From Alloalcanivorax dieselolei B5 (GTDB lineage: Bacteria > Pseudomonadota > Gammaproteobacteria > Pseudomonadales > Alcanivoracaceae): a stretch of 64,000 bases of DNA. Position 1 is the first letter of the stretch. The number at the start of each line of letters is the position of its first letter. The translations under genes and the position numbers were made by a program. The notes under the pieces were generated by a model. The model was not told the origin of the DNA. It saw only the letters and a program-made list of their open reading frames with translations, and did not search any database. Below, one piece after another: positions 9,120-16,605 of this stretch. The stretch is from the NCBI RefSeq assembly GCF_000300005.1, contig NC_018691.1:4669001-4733000 (forward strand). Direction: 5' to 3'.

Positions 9120-9187
9120 GCTGTCCTCCTCACCAACCGCCATCATCAAAGGACATTCATGGTGCGGCCGGTTGAACAGGCGCGCAT

Positions 9188-9204
9188 CGTCGAAAAGGAC
9201 GACT
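9188..9204 (+). promoter_or_regulatory. Palindrome site S3, racemase operon promoter
   Basis: It reads CGTCG-AAAAG-GACGACT; with its flank both arms TCGTC and GACGA are exact, but the base after GACGA is C instead of the T found in the other copies. It is 69-85 bp upstream of the racemase start, a typical activator distance. Confidence 0.65.
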
Positions 9205-9255
9205 GATTGGCACGCCGGCACGCCTTATTCGCGAGCAAGTGGAATACCCTGGGCG

Positions 9256-10131
9256 TCACCCCCTCACGAGCGATGCCGCCATGGCTTCCCGCATGGCGGC
9301 ATCAATCGGGGTGGGCCGCCGCTGTTCGCGGTTCATCAACACCATCACGCTTTCGCAGAGGCCAACCAGAACATCGTTGACGCGGGCGCCGCTGCGCACC
9401 CGGAACGAGCTGTTACCGAAACCGGCGATCCCGGTGGCCAGCGAGGCGCTGTGCAGGGGCGCCGGCCAGTCCAGGTAGTGGATATCAATGCGCGCCACCA
9501 GCAAGCCCAGGCCCGGCAAGCGCATGGCATCCAGGGAACTGACCCGGGACTGTTCCAGATAACGGGCAATGGTCAGCTCCCCCAGACGGCGGTCGGTGTC
9601 CTGATCGATAAAGCGCGGCTCCAGCGGTGTCCGGCACGGATACCCCTGATCCGTCTCGGGACCAGCGTCGAAATCCGGCCAGGGCGCCAATTCCGGCACG
9701 TCCCCGAGCCGGGTGCTCAAGGTGTCGAACATGGAGGCCGGCAGGGCCTGCCATTGACCATCGCGCCAGGCGCCCATCAGGCAGTCCTGTACGCTGGTGC
9801 ATTCCCCGTTCTGGAACAGGGCGATGGCGAAACGGCAGGTGGCCTTGTCCACCGCCACCAGCTTCACCGCGCACTGCACGTCGGTGAGGTAGTGGGTTTC
9901 CTCGAGAAACTGGGTGACGGTACGGCGCGGACGCAACAGCACCTGATCGGAACACCAGATGCCCTCGGCACCCAGTACCTCCATCAGATAACGCAGGCGG
10001 CCCTCGGTATGGAAACTCTGCACCGCCACGTTATTGACGTGCCGCTCCACATCCAGATGGAAAAAAAGCGGTGTGATGGTGAATTGAAAATCGTAGGCTT
10101 CGGGGTCCCGTTGCCAGGGTTGTGTTTTCAC
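9256..10131 (-). CDS. Double-hotdog acyl-CoA thioesterase-like protein
   Basis: This protein of about 291 residues looks like two hotdog domains. The first includes LDVERHVNNVAVQSF, a variant of the 4HBT D-x-x-GHVNN motif. The second includes the sequence LGELTIARYLEQSRVSSL and the strand RIDIHYLDWPAPL. Members hydrolyse acyl-CoA thioesters and often salvage CoA from stalled intermediates. A GTG start at 10131 is preferred because GGAG precedes it at 9 nt and the hotdog homology begins soon after. The frame is also open from an ATG at 10194, which would add 21 residues. It is the last gene of the kinase/dehydrogenase operon. Confidence 0.75.
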   Translation of the reverse strand: MKTQPWQRDPEAYDFQFTITPLFFHLDVERHVNNVAVQSFHTEGRLRYLMEVLGAEGIWCSDQVLLRPRRTVTQFLEETHYLTDVQCAVKLVAVDKATCRFAIALFQNGECTSVQDCLMGAWRDGQWQALPASMFDTLSTRLGDVPELAPWPDFDAGPETDQGYPCRTPLEPRFIDQDTDRRLGELTIARYLEQSRVSSLDAMRLPGLGLLVARIDIHYLDWPAPLHSASLATGIAGFGNSSFRVRSGARVNDVLVGLCESVMVLMNREQRRPTPIDAAMREAMAASLVRG

Positions 10132-10204
10132 GTGGTGTGACTCCAACCGGAGAAAGGGAGAGAGGAACGATGCCGGCCGTGCCGACATCGTCACCGGCGG
10201 CGAA

Positions 10205-10996
10205 TCAATCGAAGTTCGGCCTGCGCTTTTCCAGAAAGGCCTTCACGCCTTCCTGGAAGGCATCGCTGTCGATCAATCGCTGTTGTCCCTGGGTTTCCAA
10301 CTCCATTTGCTGATCCAGGGTGTTGTGCTGGGCGGCGTCCAGGGCGCGGCGGGCCTCCAGGGCGGCGCCCCGGGGCAAGGCCGCCAGGCGCGTGGCCAGC
10401 TCGCGGCTGGTCTGTTCCAGTGCCTCGTCGTCACAGCAGCCCCAGATCATACCCCAGCGCTCCGCCTGCTCCGAAGGGATGCGCTCTCCCAGCAGAGTGG
10501 CCCCCATGGCGCGGGCGGAGCCGGCCAGACGCGGCAGGTGCCAGGTGGCACCCAGGTCCGGCAGGATGCCCAGGGTGGGAATGAAAGGGAACAGGAAATA
10601 AGCGGAACGCGCCGCCACCACCACGTCTCCGGCCAGCGCCAGGCTGGCCCCCGCCCCCGCCGCCGCGCCATTCACCGCGGACACCACCGGTACCCGGCAG
10701 CGGCGCAGTGCCTGAATCAGGGGCACCGAGGTTTCCCGCATCATTCGCGCCACTCGCGTGCCCACCGACTCGTCACTGGCCGGCGCCATGGTGCCCAGAT
10801 CGGCGCCGGAGCAGAAGGCACGGCCGCTACCGGTGACAATCAGGGCGCGCACGCTGTCGTCCTGTTCAATGGCCGCCAGGGCGTGGAGCATTTCCTTTTG
10901 CAGTTCCGTCGCCAGCGCATTCATGGTTTTCGGGCGATGCAGACTCAGCACCGCGATGGCGCCGTCCCGTTGCAGTTGGATCGAGTTGTATTCCAT
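10205..10996 (-). CDS. Crotonase family, enoyl-CoA hydratase/isomerase (PaaG-like active site)
   Basis: This 263-residue protein has the crotonase fold: AFCSGADLG forms the first oxyanion element and NGAAAGAGAS the second. The active-site helix reads LGILPDLGATWHLPRL. An Asp at the second acid position and no Glu at the first is the pattern of PaaG-type enoyl-CoA isomerases rather than hydratases, so double-bond isomerisation is the more likely reaction. AAGGA precedes the start at 10996. It follows the acyl-CoA dehydrogenase by 10 bp in the same operon. Confidence 0.85.
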   Translation of the reverse strand: MEYNSIQLQRDGAIAVLSLHRPKTMNALATELQKEMLHALAAIEQDDSVRALIVTGSGRAFCSGADLGTMAPASDESVGTRVARMMRETSVPLIQALRRCRVPVVSAVNGAAAGAGASLALAGDVVVAARSAYFLFPFIPTLGILPDLGATWHLPRLAGSARAMGATLLGERIPSEQAERWGMIWGCCDDEALEQTSRELATRLAALPRGAALEARRALDAAQHNTLDQQMELETQGQQRLIDSDAFQEGVKAFLEKRRPNFD

Positions 10997-11006
10997 GGCT
11001 GTTTCC

Positions 11007-12293
11007 TTATTCGTCCCGCCAGCGGTTCGGTCCCAGATAGCCGAACAGATAAGCGGCGATCTTGCGCATCTGGATTTCCTCCGCTCCTTCGGTGATCCGA
11101 TAGCGGCGGTGGTGCCGGTAAATATGTTCGAACGGCTTATGCCGGGAATAGCCCATGCCGCCGTGGACCTGCATGGCACGATCCGCCGCCTCGCAACACA
11201 GGCGATTGGCCCAGAAATTACACATCGACACTTTGTCGGAGAGTTGCTTCTCCACTTCCACCTTTGGCAACTGGTCCATCTGCCAGGCGGTATGGCGAAT
11301 CAGCAACCGCAGCATTTCCGTCTGGGTATGCAGTTCCACCATCGGGAATTGAATGCCCTGATTCTTCGCCAGTGCTTCCCCGAACGGTTTGCGGTCGCGA
11401 GCATACCGCACACTTTCCTGAATGCAGAACACTGCCGCGCCGAGACTGGAAGCGGCCTGCCGGATGCGGTTTTCGTGAACGAAATGCTGGGCCAGCGCCA
11501 GGCCGTTGCCCTCTTCGCCGAACAGCGTGTCCGCCGGCACCCAGACATCGGTGAAACTGATGCGCGGATGGTCGGTGGGCATGTTGAAGGTCCACAGGTA
11601 CTCCTCCACCTTCAACCCTGGGGTGTCCGAGGGCACCAGCAGGGCGGTGATGCCTTTGGCGTCGCCGTCCTTGCCACTTGTACGGGCGAACGTCAGGCAG
11701 TGAGTGGACGTGTGCATGCCGGTGATCCACATCTTCTCGCCATTGATCAGCCAGCCGTCGACGCCGTCCCGCTGTTGTCTCACCGCCCGGGTTTCCATAT
11801 GGGTGGCGTCGGAGCCGTGATTGGGTTCGGTAAGACCGAAGGACAGCTTCAATTCCCCGCTGAGCATGCCGTGGATAAAAGTGTCGCTTTGCTCGGCGGT
11901 GCCGAAATCCCGGAACATCAGAACGAAGGGGTTGTTGGCGACGATGGAGTGCTCGTTCTGCAGATCGTTGTGCAGACCGAGACCTTTTGCCGCCAGATGC
12001 TCGCGAATGACCGTCATCGCCAGATGGGAACCATCCTGGCCGCCGTATTGTTTCGGCAAAGGGAAACGCCAATGGCCGGCTTTGTCCGCACGCCGACGGG
12101 CTTCCATCAGCAGCGCTTCCCACTCTTCCCTGGGCAGACCGCCATTGTCAAAGTCGGTGCGCGCCCATTCCCGGCGGTGGTCAAAGAAACGAATGTTGTC
12201 GTCCTGATTCTCCAGCGGTTTGATTTCCGCTTCGATGAACGTGTCCAGCTCTTCCAGGTAGGCGGTCAATTCCGCCGGCAGATTGAAATCCAT
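11007..12293 (-). CDS. Acyl-CoA dehydrogenase
   Basis: The 428-residue flavoprotein has FGLTEPNHGSD (FAD/substrate loop), GEKMWITG, and the C-terminal HGGMGYSRHKPFEHIYR and RITEGAEEIQMRKIA segments, where the Glu of TEG aligns with the catalytic base of medium-chain enzymes. It would oxidise acyl-CoA to 2-enoyl-CoA using an ETF. Its position directly behind an APH-type kinase and a DUF6285 protein mirrors lvaABC of Pseudomonas putida and the kinase-dehydrogenase fusion ACAD10/11. There the dehydrogenase-like part processes 4-phosphoacyl-CoA derived from 4-hydroxyacids. That special role is inference from context. Confidence 0.92.
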   Translation of the reverse strand: MDFNLPAELTAYLEELDTFIEAEIKPLENQDDNIRFFDHRREWARTDFDNGGLPREEWEALLMEARRRADKAGHWRFPLPKQYGGQDGSHLAMTVIREHLAAKGLGLHNDLQNEHSIVANNPFVLMFRDFGTAEQSDTFIHGMLSGELKLSFGLTEPNHGSDATHMETRAVRQQRDGVDGWLINGEKMWITGMHTSTHCLTFARTSGKDGDAKGITALLVPSDTPGLKVEEYLWTFNMPTDHPRISFTDVWVPADTLFGEEGNGLALAQHFVHENRIRQAASSLGAAVFCIQESVRYARDRKPFGEALAKNQGIQFPMVELHTQTEMLRLLIRHTAWQMDQLPKVEVEKQLSDKVSMCNFWANRLCCEAADRAMQVHGGMGYSRHKPFEHIYRHHRRYRITEGAEEIQMRKIAAYLFGYLGPNRWRDE

Positions 12294-12357
12294 CGCACCC
12301 TCCTTATGTGGGGTTTGTGGGGTGGCTCCTGTACGGGCCCGCCGCCATCAGCGCGCA

Positions 12358-12729
12358 TCAACTGTCCAGCGCGTTGAGGTAGCCGGAGTAACGGGGCTGG
12401 TCCACCGCCACCTTGTGCAAGGTGACGAACCAGAGAAAATCGGCCAGCCCCGGGGTATCCAAAGTGAATTCGCCGTTGGCGATGCCCTCGCAAAGCCGTT
12501 CGGTCAACAGCCGGGTATCGCCGTCCTCGCCGAGCAGGTCACGCAGCCGTTGCTGCTCCTCTTCGGCGATGCTCTCCGGCTGCGTCAGTTGCCGCTGGAC
12601 CATATCCACCACATTGGCGGCCACCCGCACCCGGAACGCCAGGCCGTTACTGACCGCCGGCATCACTTCACGGCGCAGAAACTCCGCCACCACGGCCAGC
12701 AGATCGGGGTCCTTGGGCAAATCTTGCAT
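12358..12729 (-). CDS. DUF6285-like small protein, LvaB-type kinase partner
   Basis: This 123-residue, mostly helical acidic protein starts MQDLPKDPDLLAVVAEFL and contains FRVRVAANVVDMVQRQL. I recognise it as the short protein commonly encoded next to APH-like phosphotransferases in acyl-CoA operons (DUF6285). In the levulinate pathway the corresponding partner, LvaB, is needed together with LvaA to phosphorylate 4-hydroxyvaleryl-CoA. GAGGAG lies 7 nt before the ATG. The kinase stop is 22 bp upstream. Assignment to this family is from memory of the sequence pattern. Confidence 0.7.
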   Translation of the reverse strand: MQDLPKDPDLLAVVAEFLRREVMPAVSNGLAFRVRVAANVVDMVQRQLTQPESIAEEEQQRLRDLLGEDGDTRLLTERLCEGIANGEFTLDTPGLADFLWFVTLHKVAVDQPRYSGYLNALDS

Positions 12730-12751
12730 CGGTCGCTCCTCGAACAGGCGC

Positions 12752-13744
12752 TCACCGCGCCAACATGGTCAACAGATCTATTTCGGCTTCCGAAGCGCGA
12801 CGGCCAATGGCGCCCCGCTCCACGGTGCGGTCGGTGCCACTGATGAAGGCCTGGGCCATCTTCTGGCAGATCACACCCCATTTAAGAACACCGAACACTT
12901 CCCAGAACGCCACCCGGCGCGGATCCACCCGGCGGCCACTGGCTTCCTGGTAGCCCTGGAACAGTTCCTCCCGGGTGCCAAAGCCACCCACCGGCAGAGC
13001 GCTGTTACCGAAGCGCCAGGAGTTGACGCATATCCAGCCCAGATCCGCCATCGGATCACCGAGATAGGAAAGTTCCCAATCCAGCACGACACGCAGGCCG
13101 TTGCGGTCCACCATCAGATTGCCGTTACGGAAATCCCCGTGCACCAGGCAGGGTTCCGCCGGCTCGGCGGGCAGATTGTCACGCAACCACCGGAACGCCA
13201 GCTCGAATACCGGACGCGGCTCGCCACAGCCCTGGTAACGTTGGTAATAGGCCTCGATCAACTGTTCGGTGGTGCGCTTGCGCAGGAACGAGACTTTGTC
13301 CAGCGGCACCTGATGAATGCCAGCCATCACTTGTCCGCATTGCCGCGCCAGCACCGAGCGGGCATTGCTATAGGCTTCGTCGCGCAGAATCCGTTGCGGC
13401 AGGGTTTCCCCATCGACCCGGCGCATGATGTACCCCACACCCAGGTCATCCTCTTCCTTCAACTCGTAACGCACGATGGGAACCGGCACATCGTGACGCA
13501 GCACTTCCCGCAACAGGCGCGCTTCCTGATCCATGGTCAGCGTGGTGGAATCGGAGCCGTTCATGGGACTGGCGATTCTCAGAATCAGCGGCTCCACATC
13601 ATCGTCGCTGACCAGATTGAACGACCACATCTGCTGGCTGGCGCCGCCGGTCAGACGGGTCAGTTTGTCAATCGCGGCACCGGGTAGCAGACGCGAGGAC
13701 AACGCCTGCAACGCCTTACCCACGTTTTCTTGGTTTAACTCCAT
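12752..13744 (-). CDS. APH/ChoK-fold phosphotransferase, LvaA/ACAD10-like hydroxyacyl-CoA kinase
   Basis: This protein of about 330 residues has an aminoglycoside-phosphotransferase fold. The N-lobe has LTGGASQQMW and LILRIASP (ATP Lys replaced by Arg-type context). The catalytic loop is HGDFRNGN at 202-209 with Asp204 as base, and the metal-binding DWE is at 222-224. Gene order kinase-DUF6285-acyl-CoA dehydrogenase points to phosphorylation of a 4-hydroxyacyl-CoA rather than antibiotic resistance. I prefer the start at 13744 because GGGGA lies just upstream; an in-frame ATG at 13768 would add 8 residues. It heads a five-gene operon, with palindrome S4 about 150 bp upstream. Confidence 0.85.
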   Translation of the reverse strand: MELNQENVGKALQALSSRLLPGAAIDKLTRLTGGASQQMWSFNLVSDDDVEPLILRIASPMNGSDSTTLTMDQEARLLREVLRHDVPVPIVRYELKEEDDLGVGYIMRRVDGETLPQRILRDEAYSNARSVLARQCGQVMAGIHQVPLDKVSFLRKRTTEQLIEAYYQRYQGCGEPRPVFELAFRWLRDNLPAEPAEPCLVHGDFRNGNLMVDRNGLRVVLDWELSYLGDPMADLGWICVNSWRFGNSALPVGGFGTREELFQGYQEASGRRVDPRRVAFWEVFGVLKWGVICQKMAQAFISGTDRTVERGAIGRRASEAEIDLLTMLAR

Positions 13745-13828
13745 GAGATCCCCATGCTGGCTGCTCATTGGGTCCGCGACCCCGGTTCAGCCGCCACCGG
13801 GACTCAGGCTCCGGCGGCGGAAAGCTTA

Positions 13829-13851
13829 AAAAATTGCCGGGAGCAATTTTT
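13829..13851. terminator. AT-rich 9-bp inverted repeat, possible terminator
   Basis: A perfect stem AAAAATTGC / GCAATTTTT encloses the loop CGGGA. On the minus strand it is followed by a T run, so it could stop transcription of the crotonase gene at 13926-14693. It also lies between palindrome S4 and the kinase start, so if S4 drives the kinase operon the hairpin would be in its leader. An operator role is an alternative. Confidence 0.45.
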
Positions 13852-13895
13852 AACGTTGCGTAAAAATTCTAGGAACCCGCCAGCCGGATTAACGT

Positions 13896-13912
13896 CGTCG
13901 AATCAGACGATT
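13896..13912 (+). promoter_or_regulatory. Palindrome site S4, kinase/dehydrogenase operon promoter
   Basis: It reads CGTCG-AATCA-GACGATT with both arms (TCGTC, GACGA) exact. It is 152-168 bp upstream of the preferred kinase start and just behind the stop of the neighbouring crotonase, so it lies at the head of the five-gene operon. Confidence 0.72.
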
Positions 13913-13925
13913 TGCTTAGTAACCC

Positions 13926-14693
13926 TTATTTCTTCGACTTCGCTTTAAAGGCTTCCACCGCGGCTTTCGATTCCGGGCTGGCGATGCAACGGTGTTGCGC
14001 CACCGCTTCCTGCTGGTAGGTTTCCGCGTAGCTGCTGGTGGCCGCCGCGCGCAGCAATCGCTTGGCTTCGGCGGTGGCCAGCGGGGAGCGTTGCGCCAGT
14101 TGGCCGCCCCATTCCAATGCCCGCTCTTCCAGTTGGTCCACCGGCAGAACCTGGTTGGCAATACCCAGCGCCAGGCAACGCTGTGAATCCAGACTGCCGC
14201 CCTCGACGATCAGTTGGAAAGCACGCTGATAGCCCAGATGCTGATAGAGGAACCAGGTGGCACCGCCGTCAGGGACCAGCCCGATGTGGCTGAAAGCCAT
14301 GTAAATCCGGGCTTCCTCCGCCATCAGCACCAGATCGCAGGCCATCAGCACCGCCGCGCCGACGCCGGCGGCAACACCGGGCGTCATGCCGATGATCGGC
14401 AATGGCATGGTGGAGATTTTCTCCAGTAACGGCCGATAGCCGTCCAGCAGGGTCTCAATCACACTCGGCTTGTTCTCCGGCGACTCCATCAAATCGGCGC
14501 CAGCGGAAAAGGCGCGGCCGGTGGAACCGAGCACCACCACTTTGACGCGGTCGTCCTGTTCCGCCTCGTTGAGAGCGGCCAACAGGGCTTCGCGCAGAGG
14601 GATATTGAAGGCGTTAAGGGCGTCCGGGCGGTTCATCTTGACCATCGCCACGGCCCCGTTCACCCGATAATCGACAAGCGCTTCGCTGGTCAT
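13926..14693 (-). CDS. Crotonase family, enoyl-CoA isomerase-like (PaaG type)
   Basis: This is a 255-residue crotonase-fold protein. AFSAGADLM is the first oxyanion segment, and the second (GVAAGVGAAV) lacks the usual Asn-Gly start (MTPGVAAG). The active-site helix reads IGLVPDGGATWFLYQHLG, with Asp in place of the second Glu and no first Glu. PaaG-type enoyl-CoA isomerases carry the same signature, so isomerisation is favoured over hydration. It is divergent from the SDR at 14858, and its start is 66 bp from the tandem palindromes S5/S6. It is probably monocistronic or reads into the kinase operon. Confidence 0.85.
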   Translation of the reverse strand: MTSEALVDYRVNGAVAMVKMNRPDALNAFNIPLREALLAALNEAEQDDRVKVVVLGSTGRAFSAGADLMESPENKPSVIETLLDGYRPLLEKISTMPLPIIGMTPGVAAGVGAAVLMACDLVLMAEEARIYMAFSHIGLVPDGGATWFLYQHLGYQRAFQLIVEGGSLDSQRCLALGIANQVLPVDQLEERALEWGGQLAQRSPLATAEAKRLLRAAATSSYAETYQQEAVAQHRCIASPESKAAVEAFKAKSKK

Positions 14694-14758
14694 GGTGACT
14701 CCTTACAGGCCAAATGAGGTGGCTCCGCATGATCGGTGGGAACCCCCTTGACGGGCGT

Positions 14759-14775
14759 CGTCCGAAAAGACGATT
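14759..14775 (+). promoter_or_regulatory. Palindrome site S5, left copy of tandem operator
   Basis: It reads CGTCC-GAAAA-GACGATT with exact arms. Its left edge is 66 bp from the start of the crotonase at 14693. It abuts S6 with no gap. Confidence 0.75.
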
Positions 14776-14792
14776 CGTCCTAATCGACGATT
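14776..14792 (+). promoter_or_regulatory. Palindrome site S6, right copy of tandem operator
   Basis: It reads CGTCC-TAATC-GACGATT with exact arms. Its right edge is 66 bp from the SDR start at 14858. The tandem pair is therefore placed symmetrically between two divergent genes, as expected for a shared bidirectional control region. Confidence 0.75.
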
Positions 14793-14857
14793 GCCGCTTT
14801 TCACCCGGGTCGTGAATCTGTATCTCCCATGCACAGCAGAGCAGCGGAGGCCCAGTC

Positions 14858-15661
14858 ATGAGCGAACAGCCCGTACGTACCGTCCAAGCCCTTTTCGATC
14901 TCACCGGCAAAACCGCCCTGGTCACCGGCGGTTCGCGCGGTCTCGGCCTGCAGATGGCGGAGGCACTGGGCGAAGCCGGGGCCCGCGTGGCGATCAGTGC
15001 CCGCAAGGTGAAGGAACTGGAGGAAGCCGCCGAGCATCTGCGCCAACGCGGCGTCGAAGTGCTGCTGTTGCCGGCTGATCTTTCCCAAGAGGCGCATGTG
15101 CTGAACCTGGCGGAACAGGCGGTCAAGGAACTCGGCCAGGTGGACATCCTGGTCAACAATGCCGGCGCTACCTGGGGCGCCCCGGCGGAGGACTACCCCA
15201 TGGACGGCTGGGACAAGGTGATGACCCTAAACGTGCGCAACCTGTTCCTGCTGACCCGGGAAATCGGCCGTCTGAGCATGATCCCGCGCCGTTACGGCCG
15301 CATCGTCAATATTGCCTCCAATGCCGCCCTCGGCGGCAACCGCGATCTGATGCAGGCGGTGGGCTACAGCACCAGCAAAGGCGCGGTGGTCACCTTCACC
15401 CGGGCGCTGGCGGCGGAATGGGGTGCTTACAATATTACCGTCAATGCCATCGGCCCGGGGGTGTTCCCGAGCAAGATGTCCCGCTACCTTAGTGAGCGGC
15501 ACGGCGACGAAGGCCTGGCACGGCGGGTTCCCCTCAACCAGATCGGTGACGAGGAAGGGCTCAAAGGCGTGGCACTGTTGTTTGCTTCGGACGCCGGCAA
15601 GCACACTACCGGCCAGTTTTTGCTGGTGGACGGCGGCGCTTCCGCGATGATCGCGGGCTGA
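14858..15661 (+). CDS. SDR family oxidoreductase
   Basis: This 267-residue classical SDR has TGGSRGLG at residues 23-30, NNAG near 100-103, and catalytic Ser154, Tyr170 and Lys174 (YSTSK). The cofactor loop SARK (Arg after strand 2) favours NADP(H). The C-terminal part reads TGQFLLVDGGASAMIAG, as in gluconate-5-dehydrogenase/3-ketoacyl-reductase-like enzymes. Within the island it probably interconverts a 3-hydroxy- and 3-ketoacyl intermediate. It is the first gene of an SDR-crotonase-nitroreductase operon under S5/S6. Confidence 0.88.
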   Translation: MSEQPVRTVQALFDLTGKTALVTGGSRGLGLQMAEALGEAGARVAISARKVKELEEAAEHLRQRGVEVLLLPADLSQEAHVLNLAEQAVKELGQVDILVNNAGATWGAPAEDYPMDGWDKVMTLNVRNLFLLTREIGRLSMIPRRYGRIVNIASNAALGGNRDLMQAVGYSTSKGAVVTFTRALAAEWGAYNITVNAIGPGVFPSKMSRYLSERHGDEGLARRVPLNQIGDEEGLKGVALLFASDAGKHTTGQFLLVDGGASAMIAG

Positions 15662-15710
15662 CCGTCTTTTCTTTATTTCTTATTTTTTTATTGAGTACTC
15701 GGGAGTCACC

Positions 15711-16592
15711 ATGGACATTCCTTCCTTTCAAACTCTGGAACTGACCGTCGACGACGGTATCGCCACCCTTTATCTCAATCGCCCGGACCGCATGAACGCC
15801 TTCACCCGGGAGATGAAGGACGAGCTGATCGCCGCCTTTGATTTCACCGACGCCACTGACGAGGTGCGCGCGGTGATCGTCACCGGCAAAGGCCGCGCCT
15901 TTTGCGCCGGCGCGGATCTGGCCTCCGGCGGCGACACCTTCGACTACAAGAAACGCGGCGGCGAAGGCGCCAACCCGGACGACGCTCACCGTGACGGCGG
16001 TGGCCAGGTGGCCCTGCGCATCTACCGCAGTCTCAAGCCGGTGATCGCCGCCGTTAACGGCGCCGCGGTGGGGGTCAGGATTACCATGCAACTGCCCATG
16101 GACGTGCGGCTCGCCGCCGAAAACGCCCGTTTTGGCTTTGTCTTCTCCAAACGAGGCATCGTCAACGAGGCGGCGTCTTCCTGGTTCCTGAGCCGGGTGG
16201 TGGGTATTTCCTCGGCGCTGGAATGGTGCTTCACCGGCCGGGTTTTCAACGCTCAGGAGGCCAAGGAACGTGGCCTCGTACGTTCCGTGCATCCCGCTGA
16301 CGAACTGTACGACGAGGCGGTAAAACTGGCTCGCGAGTTCGCCGACCAGACCTCCGCCGTCTCCATCGCCGCCATGCGGCAAATGATCTGGCGCATGGCC
16401 GGTGCTTCCCACCCCATGGAAGCCCACCGCCTGGACAGCGCGACGATGAAATCCCGGGGCGGTTCCAACGACGTGCGCGAAGGGGTCAATTCGTTCCTGG
16501 AGAAACGCCCGGCGCAGTTCCCCGACCGCGTCTCCACCGACATGCCGGACTGCTTCGAATGGCAGAGCGAACCGCCGTTTAAGGCCATTTAA
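15711..16592 (+). CDS. Crotonase / enoyl-CoA hydratase, with a Gly-to-Arg change near the oxyanion hole
   Basis: The 293-residue protein resembles the longer crotonases with RAFCAGADL and the helix RGIVNEAASSWFLSRVVG, where Glu is kept at the second acid position. The second oxyanion segment reads NGAAVGVRITM. A close relative in this window (47926-48813) and the family have NGAAVGVGITM, so one Gly is Arg (codon AGG, one base from GGG). This could impair activity, tune it, or be a base error. GGGAG is close to the ATG. The nitroreductase gene follows after 13 bp. Confidence 0.86.
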   Translation: MDIPSFQTLELTVDDGIATLYLNRPDRMNAFTREMKDELIAAFDFTDATDEVRAVIVTGKGRAFCAGADLASGGDTFDYKKRGGEGANPDDAHRDGGGQVALRIYRSLKPVIAAVNGAAVGVRITMQLPMDVRLAAENARFGFVFSKRGIVNEAASSWFLSRVVGISSALEWCFTGRVFNAQEAKERGLVRSVHPADELYDEAVKLAREFADQTSAVSIAAMRQMIWRMAGASHPMEAHRLDSATMKSRGGSNDVREGVNSFLEKRPAQFPDRVSTDMPDCFEWQSEPPFKAI

Positions 16593-16605
16593 GGAGGGAG
16601 GCCCG

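Noticed and set aside
12752-13744. APH-fold gene as an aminoglycoside resistance gene
   Set aside because: Context with DUF6285 and acyl-CoA dehydrogenase genes points to acyl-CoA metabolism; nothing suggests resistance or mobility.
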